Positions 7,386-16,198 are shown, numbered from the stretch's first letter. The stretch is DNA of 64,000 nt from Roseburia sp. (GCA_003483745.1 DMYD01000014.1:537-64536), one strand, 5' to 3'. Translations and numbers: made by a program. The notes: generated by a model not told the origin, from the sequence alone.

Positions 7386-8927
7386 TTATTTTTCCTCTGC
7401 GGATACTTTCTTCTCCTCCGCTTCGGTTTCTTCTTCCTCTTCCTGATCTTTGTTTAAACGTCCATACATCTCCATATATTTATAGAGACGTTTTGCCAGT
7501 TTTCCTGTGATCTGGTCTGAAGTTGCTCTCCACTCCCAGTTACCGCCGAGTGTGGATGGTGTATTCATACGTCCCTCGGATCCGATTCCGATCAGATCCT
7601 GCATCGGAACGATCGCCATATCTCCGACTGATGCCCATGCACCGCGCATCATCCCCCAGTTAAACCCTTCTTCTTCTGTGAGATTCAAGTACTCTTTTGC
7701 AAATTTGACACTTGCCTTCGGAGCCGTCTTCATCCAACCCATCAACGTATCATTGTCATGTGTTCCGGTATAAACAACACAGTGTTTCTCATAATTGTGC
7801 GGCAGATAGTCGCTGCCCTCTCTCGAGTCAAATGCAAACTGGATGACTTTCATTCCCGGGAATCCGGAATCTTTTACCAGTTTTAAAACGGAAGGTGTAA
7901 GGAAACCAAGATCCTCCACGATGATATTTAACTTTCCGAGTTTTTTCTCCATCGTACGGAACAGATCCATGCCAGGACCTTTTCTCCACTCACCATTTCT
8001 CGCCGTATCATCTTTTGCCGGAATCGCATAGTAAGAATCAAATCCACGGAAATGATCGATACGAACGATATCGTATAATTTTGACATTGCTTTCACACGC
8101 TTTGTCCACCAGCTGTAACCGTCTTTTTTCATGGCATCCCAGCGGAATAATGGATTGCCCCAGAGCTGTCCGTCTGCGGAAAATGCGTCCGGCGGGCATC
8201 CTGCCACATCGATCGGATTTAACTCCTCATCGAGATAAAACTGTCCCGGATTTGCCCATACATCAGCACTGTCTCCGGCAACATAGATCGGCACGTCACC
8301 GATGATCTCAATGCCAAGATCATTGACATACGCTTTTAAATCCCACCACTGTTTAAAGAACAGATACTGTAACATTTTATAAAATGCGATGTCGTCTGCA
8401 TACTCAGCTTTTGCTTCTTTTAATGCCTGTGGTTTTCTGGTCTTTAAGTCTTTGTCCCACTCAAACCATGCCACGCCGCCGTTCGCATCTTTTAATGCCA
8501 TAAAAAGTGCATACTCGTCTAACCACTCTGCTTCATCTTTACAGAATGTGGCAAAATCTTCCGGCTCATTTTTCTTAAAACGTATATATGCCTTTTTTAA
8601 CAGTGCATAACGTGAGGCATACATCTGTCCATAATCCACATAGTGCGGATTACTTCCCCACGGAAATGACTCACACTCTTTTTTTGTCAGCAGCTTCTCT
8701 TTGCAAAGATATTCTAAATCAATAAAATAAGGATTACCTGCAAAGCTGGAAAAAGACTGATATGGAGAATCTCCATAACTGGTCGGGCAGATTGGAAGGA
8801 TCTGCCAATATTTCTGACCTGCCTTTTTCAAAAAATCTGCAAATTTTCTTGCTTCTTTTCCCATGGTACCGATTCCGTAAGGAGACGGCAGGGAAGATAT
8901 GTGCATCAGCACACCGCTGGTCCTCAT
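7386..8927 (-). CDS. malQ: 4-alpha-glucanotransferase (GH77 amylomaltase)
   Basis: Transfers alpha-1,4-glucan segments between maltodextrins, releasing glucose, in cytoplasmic maltodextrin breakdown. The N-terminus (RTSGVLMHISSLPSPYGIG), the nucleophile region IVRIDHFRGFDSY, the acid/base region NIIVEDLGFLTPSV, and YTGTHDNDTLMGW are GH77 signatures. The core of about 490 residues is standard. The last ~20 residues are an unusual Glu/Lys-rich tail (NKDQEEEEETEAEEKKVSA). It lies 30 bp downstream of the LacI-family regulator and belongs to the maltodextrin uptake locus. Confidence 0.96.
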   Translation of the reverse strand: MRTSGVLMHISSLPSPYGIGTMGKEARKFADFLKKAGQKYWQILPICPTSYGDSPYQSFSSFAGNPYFIDLEYLCKEKLLTKKECESFPWGSNPHYVDYGQMYASRYALLKKAYIRFKKNEPEDFATFCKDEAEWLDEYALFMALKDANGGVAWFEWDKDLKTRKPQALKEAKAEYADDIAFYKMLQYLFFKQWWDLKAYVNDLGIEIIGDVPIYVAGDSADVWANPGQFYLDEELNPIDVAGCPPDAFSADGQLWGNPLFRWDAMKKDGYSWWTKRVKAMSKLYDIVRIDHFRGFDSYYAIPAKDDTARNGEWRKGPGMDLFRTMEKKLGKLNIIVEDLGFLTPSVLKLVKDSGFPGMKVIQFAFDSREGSDYLPHNYEKHCVVYTGTHDNDTLMGWMKTAPKASVKFAKEYLNLTEEEGFNWGMMRGAWASVGDMAIVPMQDLIGIGSEGRMNTPSTLGGNWEWRATSDQITGKLAKRLYKYMEMYGRLNKDQEEEEETEAEEKKVSAEEK

Positions 8928-8957
8928 AATATTTGTTCCTCCTACTATCTGTATGTG

Positions 8958-9968
8958 TTACCTGATTTTTTGAATACTTTCTCCACTTGCCAGTTCAAAC
9001 GGAACGATCTCATGAATCTGACTCCGCTTTAACTCGATCTGTCCAAACAGGATTTCCACGCTTCTGGTTGCAAGCGTCTGATACTGTTGTTTAATGGTTG
9101 CAAGTTTCGGATTATAGTATTCTGCCAGAGCTGTTCCATCAAATCCAATCACCGACACATCCTCCGGCACGCGGTATTCTAAATCACGCAGTGCACGGAT
9201 TGCTCCGATCGCCATGACATCCGACATGGCAAACACAGCAGTGATATCCGGACATCTGGCGATCAGCCGTTTCATACCGCGATATGCGCTGTCATAGGAA
9301 AATCGTGCTTTTTCGTAGCTTTTTTCCGGCACAAACACAGTATCATGTTCCAAAAAACTCTGCTGACAGCCGATAAAACGCTGATGGCTGGTGTACGATT
9401 TTTCAATATCTCCACCTAAAATACCAATCTTCGTATGACCTGCATCAAATAACGCATCCACTGCACATTTTGCAGCGGCAATATCGTCTGTCGCAACAGA
9501 AGAAAGGTTTGGAAAATCCATCTGGTCTGCAAGGTTTGTCACAAGCACACACGGCACATCGACCTGCGCAAATTCTTTTTTGAAATACTCCGGATTACCT
9601 CCTAAAAAGAGCAGTCCAAGCGGCTTTCTCTCCCTGCAGAGGAGAACTGCCTGCTCCACCTCATCTGCATCCTCATCTAAATAGGATACGATCAGCGTAT
9701 AGTCTGTATTTTCAATCATACACTGGATTTCTTCCACGATGCTGGCAAAAAGCATATTTTGGATACCTTTTACCAGCACACCAATGGATTTGGAATTACT
9801 CTGTTTTAGATGTTTCGCATTATTGTTTGGCACAAAATTATACGCTGCGACTACTTTTTCGATTTTCTTTTTTGCATCCGGACTGACATCATTTCTGTGA
9901 TTCAGCACACGTGACACGGTACTGACGGAATATCCTGATTCCCTGGCTATGTCTTTTATCGTAACCAT
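8958..9968 (-). CDS. LacI-family transcriptional regulator, probably of maltodextrin use
   Basis: The N-terminal helix-turn-helix (MVTIKDIARESGYSVSTVSR, then VLN) is followed by a hinge and a periplasmic-binding-protein-like effector domain (SIGVLVKG, VLVTNLADQM, GHTKIGILGG, AVFAMSDVMAIG, VSVIGFDG). I start at 9968, nine bases after AGGA; the ATG at 9977 sits too close to it. It lies between malQ and the permease genes. Two palindromic CG-centred sites upstream of the binding-protein gene are its likely operators. It is inferred to repress until a maltose-type sugar binds. Confidence 0.92.
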   Translation of the reverse strand: MVTIKDIARESGYSVSTVSRVLNHRNDVSPDAKKKIEKVVAAYNFVPNNNAKHLKQSNSKSIGVLVKGIQNMLFASIVEEIQCMIENTDYTLIVSYLDEDADEVEQAVLLCRERKPLGLLFLGGNPEYFKKEFAQVDVPCVLVTNLADQMDFPNLSSVATDDIAAAKCAVDALFDAGHTKIGILGGDIEKSYTSHQRFIGCQQSFLEHDTVFVPEKSYEKARFSYDSAYRGMKRLIARCPDITAVFAMSDVMAIGAIRALRDLEYRVPEDVSVIGFDGTALAEYYNPKLATIKQQYQTLATRSVEILFGQIELKRSQIHEIVPFELASGESIQKIR

Positions 9969-10063
9969 ATTTTTCATTCCTGTCTACTATTTTTTCGTAT
10001 TTTTTCGTGAAATTTGAATTTTTGTCAAATTTCAACAAAAAATATACATTTCTTAATAAGATA

Positions 10064-10930
10064 TCAGCCTTTTACCGCTCCTGCAACTACTCCTTCAATA
10101 ATATATTTCTGACAGATTCCATAAAAAATGATGATCGGGATGATTGCGAGTACCAGCATCGCCATCATGGTACCCCAGTCTACCGCACCGTAACCGCCTT
10201 TTAAATACTGGATTACAATCGGGATTGTCTTATATTTTTTCAGGTCAAGTACCAGATACGGCAGCAGATAATCATTCCAGATCCACATTGCCTGTAAGAT
10301 TGCAACCGTGATAACCGTCGGTTTCATGATTGGGAATACGACCTGGAAGAAGGTCTGGATTGGTGTACAGCCATCGATCATGGCGGCCTCCTCGATCTCT
10401 AACGGAATGCTCTTTACAAATCCACAGAACATAAATACCGCAAGCCCTGCTCCAAATCCCAGATATACTAATATAATACCGATCGGGTTGCTCAAATGCA
10501 TCATGTTTGCCAGCTTAGATAACGGGAACATTACCATCTGGAACGGCACGATCATGGAGAAAAGACATAACATGTAAAGTGCCATGGTAAATTTATTATG
10601 TACTCTGGTGATAAACCATGCACACATGGATGTGCAGAATATGATCACTGCCACGGAACCTACCGTGATAATAACCGAGTTACCGAACGCTGCAAAGAAA
10701 TTCGTCTTCTCAATTCCCTTTACAAAGTTTGTCATACCGAAGAAAGAACGCTCATCCGGAAGTGCAAAAGGACTTTTCATAATAAATCCTTTTTTCTTTA
10801 ACGAGTTGATCAACACCAAAAAAATCGGATACAGATAAAATACAGCTAAAATGCTGAAAAACAGTGTCAGTATCCATCCGTGTTTTGCACGCCTTACTGC
10901 ACTTACCTGATTGTCTGTCTGTTTTGCCAT
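10064..10930 (-). CDS. sugar ABC transporter permease (MalG type)
   Basis: A 288-residue inner-membrane permease with six predicted helices. The cytoplasmic EAA loop is visible as EEAAMIDGCTPIQTFFQVVFP around residue 185-205; it docks the ATPase. The cytoplasmic N-terminus and the C-terminal YIIEGVVAGAVKG are typical of MalG/carbohydrate CUT1 permeases. The start codon overlaps the stop of the upstream permease gene by one base, implying translational coupling. With its partner it forms the channel for the lipoprotein binding protein encoded at 12060-13505. No ATPase gene is nearby. Confidence 0.93.
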   Translation of the reverse strand: MAKQTDNQVSAVRRAKHGWILTLFFSILAVFYLYPIFLVLINSLKKKGFIMKSPFALPDERSFFGMTNFVKGIEKTNFFAAFGNSVIITVGSVAVIIFCTSMCAWFITRVHNKFTMALYMLCLFSMIVPFQMVMFPLSKLANMMHLSNPIGIILVYLGFGAGLAVFMFCGFVKSIPLEIEEAAMIDGCTPIQTFFQVVFPIMKPTVITVAILQAMWIWNDYLLPYLVLDLKKYKTIPIVIQYLKGGYGAVDWGTMMAMLVLAIIPIIIFYGICQKYIIEGVVAGAVKG

Positions 10931-11772
10931 TACTGCTGTACCTCCTTACTTCTGGTCAGACGGTTCTGTGCCAGTGCGATAACTGCCACTATGATAAAGA
11001 AGATCACCGCTTTCGCCTGTCCGACACCTTCCCATCCATTTCTTCCATAAAATGTATCAAAAATATTTAACGCAAGCATCTGTGAATTGTTTGACGGTTC
11101 TCCTGCTGTCAATGCAAGGTTCTGGTCGAACAGCTTAAATGAGTTCGTCAGTGTCAGGAATGTACAAATCGTGATGGATGGCATAACCATCGGAATCGTT
11201 ACTTTCTTTAACAGCTGCCAGCTGTTTGCACCATCCATCTTTGCTGCCTCGATCAGTTCACCCGGAATGTTCTGGATACCTGCAATATAAATGATCATCA
11301 TATAACCGATCTGCTGCCAGTTCATCAAAACGATCAGTCCCCAGAAACCATATGAGGAAGAATAGGTCAGTGTTTTTCCGAAGTTTGCCAGAATTCCGTT
11401 TAAAAGGATCTGCCAGATATATCCTAAAACGATACCTCCGATCAGGTTCGGCATAAAAAATACGGTTCGGAACACATTTGTTCCCTTAATTCCCTTTGTT
11501 AAAAGCATCGCTATGGTAAATGCAAGTACATTGATCGTAAGCACTGATACCACCGTAAATAATGCGGTATACCACAGCGCATGTACAAATGTTGGATCGG
11601 TAAATACACGCAGGTAATTTTTCAGTCCGACAAATGACGCATCCGTTACTGTGGTAAATTCACAAAATGATAAATAGATACCCATAAGAAAAGGAACTAT
11701 AAAACCTATGGTAAATGCCACTAAAGTCGGGAGCGCAAAAATTGGAAAATATTTTTTTATTGATTTCTCCAT
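10930..11772 (-). CDS. sugar ABC transporter permease (MalF type)
   Basis: A 280-residue CUT1-family permease with six helices and the EAA loop ELIEAAKMDGANSWQLLKKV near residue 185. The open frame extends to 12027, but the upstream part is out of place: it covers a palindromic repeat region and encodes Cys/His-rich sequence. The true start is ATG 11772 (MEKSIKKYFPIFALP), with GAGAGG nine bases upstream. Its partner permease follows with a one-base overlap. It should import malto-oligosaccharides or a related glucan. Confidence 0.93.
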   Translation of the reverse strand: MEKSIKKYFPIFALPTLVAFTIGFIVPFLMGIYLSFCEFTTVTDASFVGLKNYLRVFTDPTFVHALWYTALFTVVSVLTINVLAFTIAMLLTKGIKGTNVFRTVFFMPNLIGGIVLGYIWQILLNGILANFGKTLTYSSSYGFWGLIVLMNWQQIGYMMIIYIAGIQNIPGELIEAAKMDGANSWQLLKKVTIPMVMPSITICTFLTLTNSFKLFDQNLALTAGEPSNNSQMLALNIFDTFYGRNGWEGVGQAKAVIFFIIVAVIALAQNRLTRSKEVQQ

Positions 11773-11842
11773 AGTCTTTAACCTCTCATAAATCCGTTCA
11801 ATCTCTAAATTCAGTTCTTTCAGAAAATTTCTGTTATATATG

Positions 11843-11876
11843 ATTTGTGCGGTATCGGCACAGATACCGCACAAAT
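11843..11876. promoter_or_regulatory. 14-bp stem-loop between binding-protein and permease genes
   Basis: ATTTGTGCGGTATC and GATACCGCACAAAT are perfect inverted repeats around GGCACA. There is no T-tract. Stem-loops between a binding-protein gene and its permease gene are commonly used to protect the 5' cistron's mRNA, giving more binding protein than permease. That role here is inference. Confidence 0.6.
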
Positions 11877-11877
11877 T

Positions 11878-12022
11878 GTTACTGTTCACACATACTGTGT
11901 GAGCAGTAACGATTACAGCCCATTTTAAATGCATCTTCGATGCATGGGGCTGTAATCTGGCATGATATAGTCTTTGGCGCAAAGCTTGACAGCAAGTGTC
12001 AAGCTTGCGAGTGAACAGTAAC
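11878..12022. repeat. composite palindromic element with inverted termini
   Basis: A 145-bp element bounded by GTTACTGTTCAC (11878-11889) and its exact complement GTGAACAGTAAC (12011-12022). Inside are a near-perfect hairpin (11878-11910), a GATTACAGCCC/GGGCTGTAATC stem (11911-11957) that encloses ATGCATCTTCGATGCAT, and an AAGCTTGACA/TGTCAAGCTT stem (11978-12009). No coding function is apparent. The inverted ends and packed hairpins suggest a non-autonomous mobile repeat (MITE- or REP-like), possibly recruited as an intercistronic mRNA element. Confidence 0.6.
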
Positions 12023-12059
12023 CACAAATTTACTATTTTCTAAAAGAGGAATTATTATT

Positions 12060-13505
12060 TTACTGTCCGTTTGCTGCTGCATACTCAGTTGCCCAGCCGT
12101 CTACGAATGCACTTACAACTGCATCCCAGTCACCGGTACCCTGTGCATACTCAAGTAATGCAGAACCAACACCATCTTTCCATGTCTCAGAAGGAATGGT
12201 TGAGAAGTTCCATGAAACAGGAGTCTTGCCATCTGCAATATACTGGTTTGCATCCTGAATGAATACGTTGTCAGCTACATAGTCACCGGTAAATGTTAAG
12301 AATGGTGTTGTAAATCCCATTACATGCGCCATGGAGTCACGTCCTTCATCCGAATTAATTACCCAGCTTAAGAAATCAAGTGTTGCCTGAATATCTTCCT
12401 CCGAAGCCTGTTTGTTTACACACCAGTAGTTTTCGGAACCTGTGCAGAGTCCCTGATTTTCTTCACCAGGAGCACCAATGTAAATCGGCATCATGCCCAT
12501 ATCATCTGCTGTTACTAAATATCCATTATCCTCGTTTGTCAGATTGCCATACTCCCATGTACCATTCTGATAGAATACTGCTTCTTCCATACCGAACTCT
12601 GACTCAGCTTCATCACCTGTTTTGCTTGAAAGGACGCCCGGCTCACAGGTAGAATCTGTGATGTATAAATCCCAGATCTGTTTGTAATTATCAAGGTATG
12701 TTCCCTCGATCGCATCTGTGCTTGTGATGCCTTTGTCTTTGTATTCATAGTAAATTGGAAGATTTGCAAGATGTGTCTTAAATCTCCAGTCAGAAGATCC
12801 ATCCATACCTGCAGATGTAAATGCACCCTGAAGATCATATCCAAACTGGCTGTTGATCTCATCTTTTCTCGCCTGAATATCATCTGCCACTGCTTTTAAT
12901 TTGTCAAAGCTGTTGATCTCATCCGGAGAAGAAATCACTGCGTTATCCATGGTACAGTAATCATTTAAAATCTTCTTATTGTAAATGATACCGTATGTCT
13001 CGAGCACATATGCGACACCGGAAACCTCGCCGGCATCATTCTTTAATGCAAAATCTTCACTTGAAAGCTGTTTGCAGATCTCGCTGTCAGATAAGTCATA
13101 GCAGTAATCTTTCCAGTTTGCAAGTCCTACCGGTCCATTTACCTGAAATAATGTAGGAGCTTCGCTCTTTGCCATTTCAGATTTTAATGTCTGCTCATAT
13201 GTACCGTCTGCTGCGGTGATAACTGTTACCGGCACACCCGTCTGCTCTGTATAGATACCTGCTAAATCCTGCCATGCCTGATCCTGCTCCGGTTTAAAGT
13301 TCAGATAATATACAGAACCGCTTCCTGATGCACTGTCTGCAGTCTTTTCTGCATCAGATGCCTCGGTTGTCTTTGCAGCCTCTTCTGTCTTGTTTCCCGC
13401 ATTTGCTGTTCCGGAAGCATCTCCCGTATTTCCGTTACCACATCCTGCAAACATAGTTGCTAACATAGCGGATGCTAACATCACTGATAAAACTTTTCTT
13501 TTCAT
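12060..13505 (-). CDS. extracellular sugar-binding lipoprotein of an ABC transporter (MalE/MsmE type)
   Basis: A 481-residue solute-binding protein. It has a lipoprotein signal peptide with lipobox MFAGC (Cys22), then a Thr/Glu/Ala-rich linker to about residue 65, then a family-1 binding domain (VYYLNFKPEQDQAWQDLAGI, TGVPVTVITAADG, PTLFQVNGP, AVFYQNGTWEYGNL, NSDEGRDSMAHVMG). It is the first gene of the maltodextrin transport operon, preceded by a strong promoter and two candidate operators. A 287-bp gap with hairpins separates it from the permease genes, which suggests it is made in excess. Ligand identity (malto-oligosaccharide) is inferred from malQ. Confidence 0.92.
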   Translation of the reverse strand: MKRKVLSVMLASAMLATMFAGCGNGNTGDASGTANAGNKTEEAAKTTEASDAEKTADSASGSGSVYYLNFKPEQDQAWQDLAGIYTEQTGVPVTVITAADGTYEQTLKSEMAKSEAPTLFQVNGPVGLANWKDYCYDLSDSEICKQLSSEDFALKNDAGEVSGVAYVLETYGIIYNKKILNDYCTMDNAVISSPDEINSFDKLKAVADDIQARKDEINSQFGYDLQGAFTSAGMDGSSDWRFKTHLANLPIYYEYKDKGITSTDAIEGTYLDNYKQIWDLYITDSTCEPGVLSSKTGDEAESEFGMEEAVFYQNGTWEYGNLTNEDNGYLVTADDMGMMPIYIGAPGEENQGLCTGSENYWCVNKQASEEDIQATLDFLSWVINSDEGRDSMAHVMGFTTPFLTFTGDYVADNVFIQDANQYIADGKTPVSWNFSTIPSETWKDGVGSALLEYAQGTGDWDAVVSAFVDGWATEYAAANGQ

Positions 13506-13542
13506 CTTTTTTACCCTCCTGAAATTGTGTATGATATCTCGT

Positions 13543-13552
13543 GAAACGTTTC
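13543..13552. promoter_or_regulatory. LacI-type operator 1
   Basis: The perfect palindrome GAAACGTTTC has the central CG of LacI/CcpA-family operators. It lies in the 5' untranslated region of the binding-protein gene, downstream of the promoter, where bound repressor would block elongation. A CcpA cre site is an alternative reading. Confidence 0.65.
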
Positions 13553-13577
13553 CGGTATTGTTTGCGGTAATGCTTCC

Positions 13578-13590
13578 GGTAACGTTTTCA
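13578..13590. promoter_or_regulatory. LacI-type operator 2
   Basis: GGTAACGTTTTCA carries the same AACGTT core as operator 1, with centres about 36 bp apart. It lies close to the predicted transcription start. Paired sites at this spacing fit a dimeric or tetrameric LacI-family repressor. Confidence 0.6.
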
Positions 13591-13602
13591 TTTGATAGTC
13601 AG

Positions 13603-13631
13603 ATTATAGGACGCTATTCAAAAAAACGCAA
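13603..13631 (-). promoter_or_regulatory. promoter of the maltodextrin transport operon
   Basis: Minus strand TTGCGT (13631-13626), a 17-base spacer and a perfect TATAAT (13608-13603). It lies about 100 bases upstream of the binding-protein start, with both AACGTT operators downstream. The rest of the 13506-13817 gap holds no recognisable gene; I see no clear promoter for the ClC gene. Confidence 0.75.
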
Positions 13632-13817
13632 TACCATTTTGACATTTTCAATGTTTTATCTAAATATTGCATCCTGTTTTTGTGCACATTGCACTTGTTA
13701 TGGTTTTATATTGTAAAAAAGGAAGGAAAATGCTAAGATTTTGTTAGGAATTATTCAGAATGAGAACTCGTGTGATGGCATCTCTTCGCAGCAAGTTGCT
13801 CAGAAATGGGGATTATT

Positions 13818-15077
13818 ATGAAAGAAATCATCAGACATAAGATAAAACATAATTTAAAGCGCGTGGAAACTTCTATTAAATGGGTTTTATTTGCGATCAT
13901 CTCCGGTGTTGTCGCCGGAGGTGCCGGCACATTATTTTATTTCGGTATGACGTTAGTTACATTAATACGCACCAAACATCCATGGCTGATCTTTTTGCTT
14001 CCTTTTGGAGGGCTTGTGATTGTCGGCTGTTACCGGCTTTTGCATGACGAACAGGATACCGGTACCAATCTCGTGATCTCAGCGATCCATTCCGATGACA
14101 ACCTTCCGTTAAAAATGGCTCCACTGATCTTTATCTCCACGCTCATCACACATCTTTTCGGCGGTTCTGCCGGTCGTGAAGGTGCTGCCCTGCAGCTTGG
14201 CGGAAGTATCGGTAACGGAATCGGAAAGCTATTTCATTTTGACGACAAGGACAAACATATTATGATCATGTGCGGCATGAGTGCCTGTTTCTCCGCATTG
14301 TTTGGCACACCTATGGCTGCTGCTATTTTCTCCATGGAAGTTGTAAGTGTCGGCATCATGTATTACGCTGCACTGGTTCCATGCGTGATCTCTTCCCTTG
14401 TTGCGCATGGGATTGCCGTTTCTTTTGGGATTTCGCAGGAACTTTTTCTCATTGATTCGATTCCTTCCTTCGGAATCGGCAACGCCGTCCGCATCTCCGT
14501 GCTGGCAATTCTCTGCGCCGGTATCAGTATCCTGTTCTGCGTGATGCTGCACCAGTCCGAAGCTCTTTATAAACATTTTTTCAAGAATCCTTATGTAAGG
14601 GTTTTCGTTGGTGGATGTATCGTGATCGTGCTGACATTGCTTGTCGGTAACCAGAATTACAACGGCACCGGTGTCAATATCATCGCACAGTGCATTGACG
14701 GCACCGTACGCCCGGAAGCGTTTTTACTGAAAATGATCTTTACAGCCGCCACACTTGGTGCCGGCTATAAAGGCGGTGAGATCGTGCCTTCCTTCTTCAC
14801 TGGTGCAGCTTTTGGATGCCTGTTTGGAAACCTGCTTGGTTTTTCACCCACTCTATGCACAGCCGTCGGTATGGCCGCTGTTTTCTGCGGTGTGACCAAC
14901 TGCCCGATTACTTCTCTTTTGATCAGCTTCGAGTTGTTCGGTTATGATGGAATGCCATACTTTTTACTTGCAGTGGCCTTCAGTTACATGCTTTCCGGAT
15001 ATTTTGGATTGTACCACAGCCAGAAGATCATTTATTCAAAGTATAAGACCAATTATATTAATAAGAGAACAGAATAA
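13818..15077 (+). CDS. ClC-family anion/proton antiporter, possibly the fluoride type
   Basis: A 419-residue membrane protein with ten or more helices. The family motif appears as GGSAGREGAALQLGGSIGNG near residue 120, containing the gating glutamate of GREG; further signatures are AAAIFSMEVV, GAGYKGGEIVPSFFTGAAFG and AAVFCGVTNCPITSLL. The canonical GSGIP loop is absent. NLVISAIHS followed by LITHLFGGSAGREG looks like the CLC-F (fluoride/proton) clade, though I cannot prove the selectivity. ATG 13818 is preferred over 13806 because GGGG lies eight bases upstream. A bidirectional terminator follows. Confidence 0.88.
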   Translation: MKEIIRHKIKHNLKRVETSIKWVLFAIISGVVAGGAGTLFYFGMTLVTLIRTKHPWLIFLLPFGGLVIVGCYRLLHDEQDTGTNLVISAIHSDDNLPLKMAPLIFISTLITHLFGGSAGREGAALQLGGSIGNGIGKLFHFDDKDKHIMIMCGMSACFSALFGTPMAAAIFSMEVVSVGIMYYAALVPCVISSLVAHGIAVSFGISQELFLIDSIPSFGIGNAVRISVLAILCAGISILFCVMLHQSEALYKHFFKNPYVRVFVGGCIVIVLTLLVGNQNYNGTGVNIIAQCIDGTVRPEAFLLKMIFTAATLGAGYKGGEIVPSFFTGAAFGCLFGNLLGFSPTLCTAVGMAAVFCGVTNCPITSLLISFELFGYDGMPYFLLAVAFSYMLSGYFGLYHSQKIIYSKYKTNYINKRTE

Positions 15078-15081
15078 TCAT

Positions 15082-15130
15082 AAAAGGCAGATAAATTCAT
15101 TTATAAAAGAATTTATCTGCCTTTTATTTT
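15082..15130. terminator. bidirectional terminator between clc and the DUF1284 gene
   Basis: AAAAGGCAGATAAATTC pairs with GAATTTATCTGCCTTTT (17 bp, short loop), followed by TTTTATTTTTTT on the plus strand, with an A-tract on the other side. It separates two convergent genes. Confidence 0.9.
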
Positions 15131-15134
15131 TTTA

Positions 15135-15557
15135 TCATTCTTTCTGCAGGATTTTCTCTGCATTTTTACACCATGTCTCATAGCTGCACAGTCCCTGCTG
15201 ATACCATAGACACCTGCCACAGCTTTCTTTAAAACTTTCTGCATTCAGTTTTTCAACTGCCTGCTGTAATAATTCCTGATAAGTATAACTTTCTGCTTCC
15301 TGCCATCCGAATAGTTTTAATAAGTTCATATCTTTTACTTTGACATGATTTTTATCATCCATGCAGGTATCATCCGGTGTCCGATTTGGACAGCGTGCAC
15401 AGATCATATCAGGATCTGTCACAAGAATCAGCGATTCTTCCGGGTTTTCTTTTAATCCGCGCACTTTCTCTGTCATATTATCACAGAATGCACCACTGTA
15501 CCCTTCCCCCTGATAAAGGACGGTACATAAAATATGATGAACACGAAATTTTTTCAT
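15135..15557 (-). CDS. DUF1284 domain-containing protein
   Basis: A 140-residue cytoplasmic protein of the DUF1284 family, of unknown function. It starts MKKFRVHHILCTVLYQGEGYSG and contains the cysteine motifs CARCPN near residue 53, CMDD, CGRC and C-terminal LCSYETWC. The cysteine pattern suggests an iron-sulfur or zinc site. It lies 13 bp after bioY on the same strand and may be co-transcribed, but nothing connects it to biotin. Confidence 0.8.
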   Translation of the reverse strand: MKKFRVHHILCTVLYQGEGYSGAFCDNMTEKVRGLKENPEESLILVTDPDMICARCPNRTPDDTCMDDKNHVKVKDMNLLKLFGWQEAESYTYQELLQQAVEKLNAESFKESCGRCLWYQQGLCSYETWCKNAEKILQKE

Positions 15558-15570
15558 ACATGCGCCACCT

Positions 15571-16122
15571 TTAAGCTGCTTTTACATCCTGTAAGATATT
15601 TCCTGCATAAAGTGCCTTGCGCACAGCGATAGCAACCAGATAAGCACCAACCACTGAAATCACATCTTTTACAATGTAAGGCAGTGACACTGCTACTAAA
15701 GATGCACCAATCGTAATATGAGCTAAAACCGCATACTGGATGGCACCAAGCAGATGACAGATTGCAAGACCAACTACACCTAAAATGATCTTTACCGCCG
15801 GATTTTTTCTGCGCACAGAAATACCACATAGTAATGTTAAGAATATAAATCCAAAAATAAATCCTCCTGTATAGCCGAACAGCACGCCAGGGCCTGCACT
15901 CATTCCTGCAAAAATTGGTACACCAATGGTTCCAAGTACAATATAAAGCAATGTTGCAGCAATTCCAAGCTGCCACCCTAACACATATCCACACAATGCC
16001 ATTGCAAATGTCTGCAAAGTGATCGGAACACCGGTCGGCATAGGAATCTGAAGAATGGAAAGAACTGCGAGGACTGCAGTAAACATTCCAACGGTAACAA
16101 TTGTTTTTGTTGAAATTTTCAT
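15571..16122 (-). CDS. bioY: BioY biotin transporter (ECF substrate-binding subunit)
   Basis: A 183-residue integral membrane S-component for biotin uptake. Motifs IPMPTGVPITLQTFAMALCG near residue 27 and the GPGVLFGYTGGFIFGF stretch near 80 are diagnostic. About six helices are present. The start at 16122 follows AGGAG; the ATG at 16149 does not have a ribosome site. No biotin synthesis genes and no EcfA/EcfT genes are adjacent, so it must use shared ECF energising components. A BirA-like box overlaps the promoter, consistent with biotin repression. Confidence 0.95.
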   Translation of the reverse strand: MKISTKTIVTVGMFTAVLAVLSILQIPMPTGVPITLQTFAMALCGYVLGWQLGIAATLLYIVLGTIGVPIFAGMSAGPGVLFGYTGGFIFGFIFLTLLCGISVRRKNPAVKIILGVVGLAICHLLGAIQYAVLAHITIGASLVAVSLPYIVKDVISVVGAYLVAIAVRKALYAGNILQDVKAA

Positions 16123-16169
16123 ATTTCTCCTCTTTTCTGTGAAAAACATATTCCACTTTTGTTTTTTAC

Positions 16170-16198
16170 AGTCTAGTCCGATTCTTTCCTATTGTCAA
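16170..16198 (-). promoter_or_regulatory. bioY promoter
   Basis: Minus strand TTGACA (16198-16193), 17-base spacer, TAGACT (16175-16170). The -35 hexamer lies inside the BirA-like box. Confidence 0.7.

Noticed and set aside
11773..12027. N-terminal extension of the MalF-type permease
   Set aside because: The in-frame extension covers palindromic repeats and is Cys/His-rich. A good ribosome site precedes the internal ATG at 11772.
13731..13817. Fluoride riboswitch upstream of the ClC gene
   Set aside because: GATGGCAT occurs and a fluoride ClC would suit it, but the flanking pairing GGNGATGG...CC and the later conserved GCT-GATG segment are missing.
15554..16156. 200-residue Cys/Trp-rich ORF overlapping bioY
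   Set aside because: It is an out-of-phase reading of bioY on the same strand with implausible composition.
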